Program-made: the position numbers and the translations under genes
Shown here: one piece after another, positions 8,799 to 15,629 of the stretch
How the letters are laid out: every line of letters starts with the position of its first letter
Position numbering within the stretch: position 1 is the first letter of the stretch
The notes under the pieces: generated by a model
Seen by the model: only the letters and a program-made list of their open reading frames with translations
Database searches by the model: none
What the model was told of the DNA's origin: nothing
Assembly (NCBI GenBank): GCA_019677205.1
Contig: JAAMXY010000266.1
Span: 19,083-38,268, forward strand
DNA: 19,186 nt
Reading direction: 5' to 3'
Source: Pinguiococcus pyrenoidosus
Taxonomy: Eukaryota > Sar > Pinguiophyceae > Pinguiochrysidales > Pinguiochrysidaceae

Positions 8799-9351
8799 CG
8801 ACGAGCCAGGTGAGGCGCTCTCCGCAGACCGTTGGCGAGGCAATGTCCAAGCTGAGGACCGCGGCGCGGCGCTTGAGAGCGGCCCTTTGCGCGGGTTCAG
8901 ACGGAGTCAACTTGCAGCCGACCCAAAATCGCCTTAGACTGCCATGTAAACGGTGAATAGACCGCGGCAGCGACGCTGGACGAAAGCCATTGGGATCTCG
9001 CTGGTCAAGCGTTTCGCTGTTTGGTCGCGCAGAGAAAGTCATCCACTTTTGAGTGATTTGAGTTTCTCTGAGTTCTCTGAGTTCTCTGAGTTCTCTGAGT
9101 TCTCTGAATTCTCTGAATTCTCTGAGTTCTCTGAATTCTCTGAATTCTCTGAATACATCAACTGAGAACAACCATTTCTATGAATTTTATGCAGCAGAAG
9201 TGAGAACCATCCTGGTCATAGAAGGTACCGGTAATTCAGAGTTTCGGATGGATCCTCGCTGAAAACAGAAAGGAGGAAAAGCTGTGGACTTCCGCCTTCT
9301 CTTTCTCACATCGCCGACGGGGTCTGCGCGCCACACGTGTCTTTTGGCGCC
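8799..9351. promoter_or_regulatory. HisC/NMD3 divergent promoter region
   Basis: The 553 bases between two divergent start codons hold a 9-bp minisatellite at 9064-9153 and one ATTGG at 8989. The AT content rises from about 9060 to 9270, more on the NMD3 side. Open frames through the minisatellite (Ser-Glu-Phe repeats) are a by-product of a 9-base unit without stops and are not taken as coding. Confidence 0.5.
9064..9153 (+). repeat. 9-bp minisatellite, ten copies
   Basis: Ten perfect-length copies of TTCTCTGAR. The last base, in order, is G G G G A A G A A A, and no other position varies. The array sits 199 bases upstream of the NMD3 ATG and 265 bases upstream of the HisC ATG. Confidence 0.95.
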
Positions 9352-11181
9352 ATGGCCGCTGTTCCGATGAATCCGGCCCTGCCCAGCGCTCCAGAGATCC
9401 CAAACATCCTGTGCTGCGAGTGCGGCGTGAGCATCCCGCCCAACCCCACGGCCATGTGTGTCTCCTGTCTGCGCAGCAAGGTGGACGTAACCGAAGGCCT
9501 CACCACGTCCGCCAACGTGTACCAGTGCCGGAGCTGCCAGCGGTGGCTGCGGCCACCGTGGATCAACGCCGAGTTGGAGTCGCGAGAGCTGATGGCGCTC
9601 TGCCTCCGGAAGGTCAACGGCCTGCAGGGCGTGAAGCTCGTGGATGCCGAGTGGGTCTGGACCGAGCCGCACAGCCGACGCCTGCGGGTGAAGCTCACGG
9701 TGCAGAAAGAGGTGGTGAATGGGGCCGTGCTGCAGCAGAGCGCCGAGGTGGAGTTTGTGATCCGGAATCAGCAGTGCCGAGACTGCATGCGAGCCTATGC
9801 GGACGGCAGCTGGCAGGCGCTGGTGCAGCTGCGCCAGCGCGTCGACCACAAGCGGACGTTTTTCTACCTGGAGCAGCTGCTGCTGAAGCATGGCGCCCAC
9901 GAGAAGGCATCCGCCATCCAGGCGCTCCGGGACGGGATGGACTTCTACTTTGAGACCCGCAGCCACGCGCAGCATTTCGTGCAGTTCTTGCAGGGCGTCG
10001 TGCCCTGCAGAAGCAAGCAGAGCCGGAAGCTTGTCGGCGCCGACCTGAAGTCCAACAAGTACAACTTCAAGTACACGAACTACGTGGAGATCGCGCAGGC
10101 ATGCAAGGACGACCTCGTGTGGCTGCCCCCCAGCCTTGCTGCGAATCTGGGGAACCTGAGTCGCCTTTGCCTGGTGCAGAAGGTGACGGCCAACGTGGTG
10201 CTGATCGATCCCGTCACCTGCCAGCGGGGAGAGATTGACGCGGAAAAATATTGGAAATACAAGCTCGAGCGGCCCCTCGGAACCGCAAAGCACCTCGTGG
10301 AGTACGTCGTGCTCGGCTGCGAACCCGTGATGACGCAGGATCAAGTCCAGGCCGCGGTGCGAAGGCGGATCAAGGGCGTGCGAAGACGGAAGAAGGGGCA
10401 GGGGCAGGGGCAGGTGCAGGGGCAGGGGCAGGTGCAGGGGCAGCTGCCCAACCAAACGTCTCCTTCCAAGGACTCCGAAGCTTCTGCAGCCGCCATCTCC
10501 TCCGATAGGACCCAGGACGTGGAACTGCATCGGCGAGGCTCCAAGCGGCGGGCGGACGTGTCGCTGCGGAGCATCTCGAACCGGCACCGACTCGCGGATG
10601 TGACCGTGGCGAGGGCGTCCGATCTCGGGTGCAACGATACCACGTTCTCCTGCCGATCGCACCTGGGGTACCTCTTGCGCGCTGGCGACACCGTCTTGGG
10701 CTACGACCTGAAGGCGATGAATCTCACCTCCCGGGCGGATGACATCGACGAGGAGGCCTTGCCGGATGTCGTTCTCGTCAGAAAGCTGCGCGGGCACGGT
10801 GGCAAGCGACGGTGGCACGTGAAGAAGATGGACGATATCCTCGTAGCGGACGAGGCGGAGCCAGCTCAGGATCCGAAGGGCCGAAGACGTCGGGCCGAAA
10901 GGCAGGCGCAGCAGCAGATGGAGGAGGACATGCAGCACTACGAGACGTTCCTCCAGCAGCTGGAGGTGGACGCGGAGATGCGAACCAATGTGAACCTGTA
11001 CAGAAGTCGACGAAAGAATCCAGACGCCATGGACACGGGCAAGGAGGGGCATCCCACCGCTGACGCCGGAGCCGACCCGGAGGACGAGGAAGATGTTCGC
11101 GTCGAGGAGCTCCTGGACGAGCTCACGCTCGCAGACCCGGATGCGGACCCTGACGAGGAGGAAGACGACGATTGCCTGTAA
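9352..11181 (+). CDS. NMD3: 60S ribosomal export protein NMD3
   Basis: A single exon of 609 residues. NMD3 binds nascent 60S subunits in the nucleus and recruits the exportin CRM1. The N-terminal zinc region has CxxC pairs at residues 21/24, 36/39 and 59/62, and another near 141/144 (QQCRDCMR), as in eukaryotic and archaeal homologues. Conserved core pieces include GMDFYFETRSHAQHFVQFLQ, SNKYNFKYTNYVEIAQACKDDLVWLPPSLA and LVQKVTANVVLIDP. The C-terminus is acidic and ends with VEELLDELTLADPDAD, which looks like the leucine-rich export signal. At about 609 residues it is some 100 longer than the yeast and human proteins. Part of the excess is a Gly-Gln tract at residues 349-366 from a DNA hexamer repeat. 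The ATG at 9352 lies in a GCGCCATGG context and is the first in frame. The intron-free structure contrasts with most neighbours. Confidence 0.96.
   Translation: MAAVPMNPALPSAPEIPNILCCECGVSIPPNPTAMCVSCLRSKVDVTEGLTTSANVYQCRSCQRWLRPPWINAELESRELMALCLRKVNGLQGVKLVDAEWVWTEPHSRRLRVKLTVQKEVVNGAVLQQSAEVEFVIRNQQCRDCMRAYADGSWQALVQLRQRVDHKRTFFYLEQLLLKHGAHEKASAIQALRDGMDFYFETRSHAQHFVQFLQGVVPCRSKQSRKLVGADLKSNKYNFKYTNYVEIAQACKDDLVWLPPSLAANLGNLSRLCLVQKVTANVVLIDPVTCQRGEIDAEKYWKYKLERPLGTAKHLVEYVVLGCEPVMTQDQVQAAVRRRIKGVRRRKKGQGQGQVQGQGQVQGQLPNQTSPSKDSEASAAAISSDRTQDVELHRRGSKRRADVSLRSISNRHRLADVTVARASDLGCNDTTFSCRSHLGYLLRAGDTVLGYDLKAMNLTSRADDIDEEALPDVVLVRKLRGHGGKRRWHVKKMDDILVADEAEPAQDPKGRRRRAERQAQQQMEEDMQHYETFLQQLEVDAEMRTNVNLYRSRRKNPDAMDTGKEGHPTADAGADPEDEEDVRVEELLDELTLADPDADPDEEEDDDCL
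10396..10445 (+). repeat. GGGCAG/GTGCAG hexamer array inside NMD3
   Basis: Eight or so tandem hexamers, mostly GGGCAG with every third or so changed to GTGCAG, are translated as Gly-Gln and Val-Gln dipeptides (GQGQGQVQGQGQVQGQ). The array keeps the reading frame because the unit is 6 bases. It falls between the conserved core and the C-terminal part of NMD3, where length changes may be tolerated. Confidence 0.9.
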
Positions 11182-11833
11182 GAAGAGCCGGGGCTCGGCA
11201 AGTCCTCGAAGACGACAACGATGACGTTCGTGGCTAGCGACGAGGCCTCCACGTCTATCCATCTGCTTGGGGGCGCGCTCCCCTCGCCGTGAACTCCCCT
11301 TCAGCGTGCAGGAAGTGCTTGTGTTCCCACACCACAACACGTCACGAGTGCCGATGGGCAGGCATGCAAAGGACGCACCCGTGTCAGTCCTTCGCCATGC
11401 TCAGTCGTCGGCAGCTCTGTTCGTCGCTTAGGATCCTCACGAGGTCTCCGAGACAGAACAAGAACCAAAACGGAGAAGAAGAGCCGCCCGGCAGCGTCTT
11501 CTCGGTACAGCTTCCTCCACAGGTTCACCGCCAGCGCCACCCAGACCCCCATCGCCCACTCTCCCACCGCGCGGCCTGGGCGCAGCGCCCGATCCAACCT
11601 TGAGGCGCCCAAATCCCACGGCCGAGACGCCGCCCCTCATCCCCCGTTCCATCCGTCACGGGCAACGTCACCCCAAACGACCTCCATCCGTCACGCCAAT
11701 TGAAGTACCAGGTAGCATTTTGAAATGCAGTTCGCAAGGCTCCCGTGCTTTGGCGCCAGCTGGAAGTCGGAACATGTTCGAGGCCCGAGCGAGAATGCGC
11801 GCCTGACTCCGCGGATTTTTCGGAGGCCTCTCC
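11182..11833. other. Spacer between NMD3 and the secreted-protein gene
   Basis: These 652 bases combine the NMD3 3' flank and the upstream region of the next same-strand gene. One CCAAT lies at about 11697, 137 bases before the ATG. Frames on both strands here (for example minus 11301-11612) have no motif and mixed composition. I see no gene or RNA. Confidence 0.4.
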
Positions 11834-12817
11834 ATGCCGTGGAAGACAGCGCCGAAGGCCTGCGGCCTGCGGGCGCTGTGGCTCTGCGTGGTGTTCCGAG
11901 GCGCGCTGCTCTCGGCCACCAACGTGGTTCAGCTGACGGCTGCGGAGGGCGCTTCCTCCTTCGACGGCTCCGTGGCCAACGTCGTGGAGGAGATCATAGA
12001 TCAGCTGGGCACAGTGCCCGGCTCGGCTGCCGTCAAGCAGTACAACGCGTCGGGGGCGGCGCGGCTAGAGGACGCGGTGGGCGGCCGCAGCGAGGCCGAG
12101 TTGAGCCAGGAACGGATAGCCAATGTGCAGAAAGCGCTGGGCGGCTTGACGGAGCGCCAGGCGCAGTCTCTCTTGGAGCTCTTGCAGGAGTATGTAGACA
12201 CGAATCGCGAGATCTTGGAGCGGCTGGACTCGCTGGAGACCAAGCACCGGGACGAGCTGCGGAGCTTGGAGGAGTCCGGGGACGAAAGCGTGCTGGAGCT
12301 GCTTGGGGAGGCCGCGCGGAAGCTGGTTTTGCATCGCTTCGCGCAGCCGACGGACCCGCAGTGCCGTTTCAATTTTCGGAAACTGGCATGTGAACCGTTT
12401 TGCCACTGCAGATTCGAGCCGCGGATAGGGGACCACTCCCCCACGCACTCGTGTCGCCTGAAGAACAGAGGACAAGGGAATGAGTCCACATACCTGGATG
12501 TGGACTCGAGCGATATTTCGGCGGAGGACTTGCCCTCCTGCCCAGCGGGGGAGGAGCCTCTCGATGTAAATGTACGGCTGGGACTTTTGATGAAGAAGCT
12601 GTTGAGGTACGTCCGCGCCGCGACTTGCGATTTGCGATTTGCGATTTGCGACTTGCGCAGACCTCGGAAAGGCGCTGACTCCCTTCTCTCCACTCCGTGA
12701 CTGCGCAGATTTTTGAGAAACAACGTGTGGCATAGAATCAAGGCGCAGGTCTCCAAATTGAAGGCACAGATGTCGAAAGTGAACGCGCGGATATCCAGAA
12801 TCGACTGGATGCTCTGA
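11834..12817 (+). CDS. Secreted or lumenal coiled-coil protein, family unknown
   Basis: Two exons, 11834-12606 and 12709-12817, give 293 residues. Residues 1-32 look like a signal peptide: basic MPWKTAPK, then hydrophobic LRALWLCVVFRGALLSA. Residues about 95-165 are heptad-like and charged (LTERQAQSLLELLQEY, ILERLDSLETKHRDELRSLE), so a coiled coil is likely. A Cys-rich patch follows from C177 (CRFNFRKLACEPFCHCRFEP, then HSCRLKN and SCPAGEE), compatible with disulphides in a secreted protein. The second exon encodes a basic amphipathic tail (FLRNNVWHRIKAQVSKLKAQ). Donor phase 2 and acceptor phase fit exactly. A second acceptor at 12659-12660 would instead give a short tail ending at 12700. I do not recognise the family. 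The stop is 19 bases from that of the convergent HDDC2 gene. Confidence 0.65.
12622..12660 (+). repeat. 7-bp tandem repeat within an intron
   Basis: Five copies of TTGCGAY (T, T, T, C in the last base, then a partial copy) lie in the intron 12607-12708 of the secreted-protein gene. The array ends in TTGCGCAG, creating an alternative splice acceptor nearly identical to the main one, CTGCGCAG at 12701-12708. Confidence 0.85.
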
Positions 12818-12836
12818 GAATCATGCACCGCTTTAG

Positions 12837-13555
12837 CTAGCGTTTGAGTTTCGCCTGCCGCTCCCCCCGCTGCTGCCGAAGCTCTGCGTCCCAGGAGCAC
12901 ACCAGATCCGTGCGGAACTTCCCCTCGGTGCTGTCAAAAAACTCCTGCAGCTCCATGTCCTGCTCCTGCTCGTACTCGTCCGCTTGGACGATCATCTCGA
13001 ACTTGTCGAAGTCGGCCACAAGCTGCGCCTCCTTCGTTCGCTTCTGCTCATAATCCGTGAAGAGCTCAACAATCTCCGCAGCGATCTCTTCGTTCTCCAG
13101 GCCGGACGTGATCTGGACCAACGCCTCCATCTCCAGTCTGGCTTTCTCCTCCTTGGGCACGTTCTGATGGGGCGCGATGTCGCCCGCAATGCTCTCTGCG
13201 AGGTCATGCACCACCGCAAGCTTCAAAACGCGGTTGCGATCGTACTCATCTGGTGCGAGGCCCCCAAGAAAGTGAGAAGACCAGGCGAACCAAATGATCC
13301 CAGTACCTCGTCACAAAGCGAAAACAAGCAAGAGAAGCCTCGGGGCAAAACCTCGGAGCAAGCCCTCGGAGCCTACACACCTGCGTCGCACAAGAACGAG
13401 CACATGGCCATGCGGTACATGTGATCGGCCACACTTTCGGGATCGGCCACCCCGCGATGCACCCATCCGGTGCGCTTGGTGCGCTTCAGTCTGCCCACCA
13501 CGCGCAGAAAGTCCAGAACTTTCGCTGGCGCCACACCTCTGCCGCTCGCGCTCAT
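12837..13555 (-). CDS. HDDC2: HD-domain 5'-deoxynucleotidase, HDDC2 family
   Basis: Two exons on the minus strand, 13381-13555 and 12837-13249, give 195 residues, close to the ~200 of human HDDC2. The intron is GT-AG and joins GCA G to AT GAG in phase. The family (bacterial YfbR, yeast Ygk1/YBR242W, human HDDC2) dephosphorylates deoxynucleoside monophosphates using a metal held by H..HD..D. Visible here: KVLDFLRVVGRLKRTKRTGW, PESVADHMYRMAM (first His), LAVVHDLAESIAGDIAP (His-Asp pair, with the family's E-x3-GDI motif), PKEEKARLE, DKFEMIVQADEYE (last Asp), and FFDSTEGKF. The frame is open upstream to an ATG at 13718, which would add 54 residues including a hydrophobic stretch; I prefer 13555 because it fits the family start. 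The LAMTOR2-like gene lies upstream on the same strand. Confidence 0.92.
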
Positions 13556-13869
13556 CGTGAGCACGCCCAGCGCCGAAGAGAGGGCCACGGCGACGCCGAT
13601 CACGAAAGTTAGGGGATTCACGATGAAGGATAGAGCCAGGAATCCCTTTCCGCGTGCTGACGTGAGCACCCTTTGAGAGGGCCCGCGCCACAAAGCCTTG
13701 CCAAGCTTTTGCCGCATCCGGCGTTCGGCCCGTTTTAAAGTTTTCAAAAGTGAAGCTCGGGATGCACCGAGTTGGATCTTTGGGACGCTGCAAACGGGGT
13801 GCACAGAGCGACGCGGCGCGAAGGAAGACCATGTCGGTGCAAAGAGACTTGAGAACAAAGAAAGGCGTC
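13556..13869. other. Spacer between LAMTOR2-like and HDDC2 genes, possible N-terminal extension
   Basis: On the minus strand the HDDC2 frame continues open through most of this region. From an ATG at 13718 it would encode a basic stretch (RQKLGKALWRGPSQRVL) and a hydrophobic segment (ALSFIVNPLTFVIGVAVALS) before the HD domain. It may be a targeting leader or simply the 5' untranslated region and promoter. Confidence 0.35.
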
Positions 13870-14357
13870 TCAGCTGCCTAACTGACCCAAGCAGTCTGCC
13901 AGATAGTCACTGATCGCCTTGAGCTTCGCTCTCAGGATCCCCGTCCCGCACTCTCTCGTGGCAAACGCCGCCACCAAAAACTGTGGCCCGTCCCCAGAAT
14001 CTACGGGCGGACCAGCGCGCGCCACGCCGAGCTGGCCATCGTCTAGCGCGAGAAACAGCATGTCCAGTTCGCCGGTTCCATTGGTGCCCGCAGTTTGGAA
14101 GTCGTCGAAGATGGAGGAAGAGACCGCCGCAAACACCTAAGTCCACATATCCCATGTCGTCAGAATCGTAGGATTTCTTGCCAAAATGCTCCAGCGCCTT
14201 TGGCACGAAAGGCGGAGAGTACCTGCGCCTTCGCCTCCAAGGGCATTTCGCCCGCGTGCCCTAGCAGGGCTCCTTCGTCGGTGACCAAAACGGAGCCCAG
14301 GACGCCATCCGTGTTTATCTGCTCCAGAATTCGGGGGATCGCGGTGACGCGGAGCAT
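13870..14357 (-). CDS. LAMTOR2: Roadblock/LC7 protein, LAMTOR2 (p14)-like
   Basis: Two exons on the minus strand, 14223-14357 and 13870-14136, give 133 residues (human p14 has 125). The intron is GT-AG, phase 0. The protein is a single roadblock/LC7 fold: MLRVTAIPRILEQINTDGVL, SVLVTDEGALLGHAGE, AAVSSSIFDDFQ, LDMLFLALDDGQLGVARA, FLVAAFATRECGTGILRAKL and AISDYLADCLGQL. The start (ML-x-x-x-A-x-x-x-x-L-x-Q-x-N-T-x-G-V), the 'lv-DEG-LL' strand and the ending 'G-L-AK-xA-x-YL' follow LAMTOR2 more closely than dynein light chain roadblock or MglB. Known role: with LAMTOR3 it scaffolds Ragulator on lysosomes, tethering Rag GTPases and TORC1. Inferred: an equivalent role here. None of the other Ragulator parts is in the window. 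Confidence 0.85.
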
Positions 14358-14717
14358 CTCTCCCGCGTTCGGGCGCTCAAAGCTCCGGAGGAGGAGCACC
14401 GCAGCGCGATCTCGTGAGCTCCTGAGCGCTTTTCTGCTGCTGAAGAGAGGGATTTTTGGGGGTGGTTCGTGGTTTGGACATGTCGTGGATGTGAGAGATT
14501 CTCTGACTTCTGATCAAACTATTTTCTGACTTTTCTTTTAATTCTTTCTCTTCTCCATAAAGTTTGTCACTGACTTTCTATGGACCAATAAACTGAGTTT
14601 CCATGAATTCTTGCTCTGGAATCGATGCGGAAGTCTATTCCTATGAACGTGACGGACGGCTGACAAAGTGGCCCGGAACGCACGTAATTCGAGCGCGCCG
14701 GCTGCCGTAAGACGACG
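14358..14717. promoter_or_regulatory. Divergent promoter region with AT-rich centre
   Basis: This lies between the LAMTOR2-like gene (minus) and the small membrane protein gene (plus). Bases 14500-14620 are AT- and pyrimidine-rich, with one CCAAT at 14585 followed by AATAAA-like sequence. No gene was seen. Confidence 0.45.
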
Positions 14718-15139
14718 ATGCCCATGAGAGTGCGAAGCCGGAGAGCCGTTGCTGGCAGCTATGGATACCGCCGTCGCAGCATCACTGCAACTCTGGAGAG
14801 CGCCCTTGCGACCCAGGTAGACGACCTGGCGGAGTCAGCTGACGCAGGATCCCCGTTGCTTATGTTGCCGTCTGTTGCGACAGCCGCCTCTTCTCCGGTG
14901 GGCACTGCTTCTCTCACCGATGGTGGTAGCATTGATGGCAAAGCTCGAGGTGGTGTCTCCCATCCAAGTAAGACAGTCGAGCACGAGGCAAAGCGTTCAG
15001 GACCCGTAAACCCTTTCGAACATCATGCTTGATCCAGGCCTTTGTGCTCCTCGTTGCTCTGTTTCTCTTCGTGAGCCTTGGGCTGCAGAAATGGAGTGCT
15101 CGCAGGAAGCCCCGCAAAGCTGCTGGCAAGACCCGGTGA
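14718..15139 (+). CDS. Small single-pass membrane protein, unknown
   Basis: Proposed exons 14718-14816 and 15038-15139 give 66 residues. The donor is CAG|GTAGAC and the acceptor is GATCCAG|GCC, both phase 0. The N-terminal half is basic (MPMRVRSRRAVAGSYGYRRR) and the second half begins with a strong membrane helix, AFVLLVALFLFVSLGL, followed by a basic tail (QKWSARRKPRKAAGKTR). The intron region is itself an open frame, so a retained-intron product of 104 residues lacking the helix is possible. The frame after the TGA is open for another 42 codons with a Pro-rich tail. I cannot assign a family. The size and layout resemble small ER or mitochondrial accessory subunits, but this is only an analogy. 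Confidence 0.4.
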
Positions 15140-15629
15140 CGACGCCCGTGCGCTTCCCCAATTGCCAAGCTGCCCAAGGCGGAGCCGGCGAATCTACGCG
15201 AGCCACCTCCGTTTCCTCTGGAACAACGCCCCAGCAAGTCTGGGCGCTCGGCGCTCGGCCGGCTGTAAAGCTCGATGTCTGGCGACAGCACTTACAGATG
15301 CCCTGCGGGATCACGCGCTGCCCAACGTTGGCGGTGAGCTGCCGTGGATACGCCTGTCGTTGCGCATACGACCCCCCGTGACAGACGCACACGCGTCTGC
15401 GGTGAGACAACATGATGATCAGCGGCGCACGGGGCTGTCATAAGGACTCGCTTCGGACAAGATCTGCCGCAGGAGATACGAAGCACTCAATTCAAGTGAT
15501 GTGATACGATTTGATTTGATTTGATTTGATTTGATTTGATTCGCTTCGATTCGATTCGATGTGATGTGATGTGATCAGATTCCGTAAACTCGTCTTCCGC
15601 ACTCCTCTCCCCAAGAGGTTCTCTCAATC
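15140..15629. other. Convergent spacer with pentamer repeat
   Basis: This separates the stops of the small membrane protein gene (plus) and the TAZ gene (minus). It holds the GATNN array at 15498-15582. Several frames are open (for example plus 15025-15381) but have no motif. Confidence 0.45.
15498..15582 (+). repeat. GATNN pentanucleotide array with block structure
   Basis: Seventeen consecutive 5-base units, in order: GATGT, GATAC, GATTT x6, GATTC, GCTTC, GATTC x2, GATGT x3, GATCA, GATTC. The phase never slips. Variants occur as runs rather than scattered, as expected if point changes were followed by local copying. It ends 48 bases past the TAZ gene stop codon. Confidence 0.95.

Noticed and set aside
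7710-8813. Plus-strand frame of 367 residues opposite HisC
   Set aside because: It is the antisense shadow of a clearly conserved aminotransferase; rich in Arg, His and Val with no motif.
9064-9165. Ser-Glu-Phe repeat peptide encoded by the minisatellite
   Set aside because: The 9-bp unit has no stop in several frames on either strand, so an open frame is inevitable; there is no conserved flank.
9187-11340. Minus-strand frame of 717 residues opposite NMD3
   Set aside because: Longest frame in the window but antisense to conserved NMD3; His/Leu/Val-rich composition is typical of a shadow. Its start and end also run through flanking non-coding DNA.
15025-15381. Plus-strand frame starting MLDPGLCAPRC
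   Set aside because: It overlaps the membrane-helix exon in another frame; Cys/Pro/Ala mix without motif, and an ATG placed inside the likely acceptor region.
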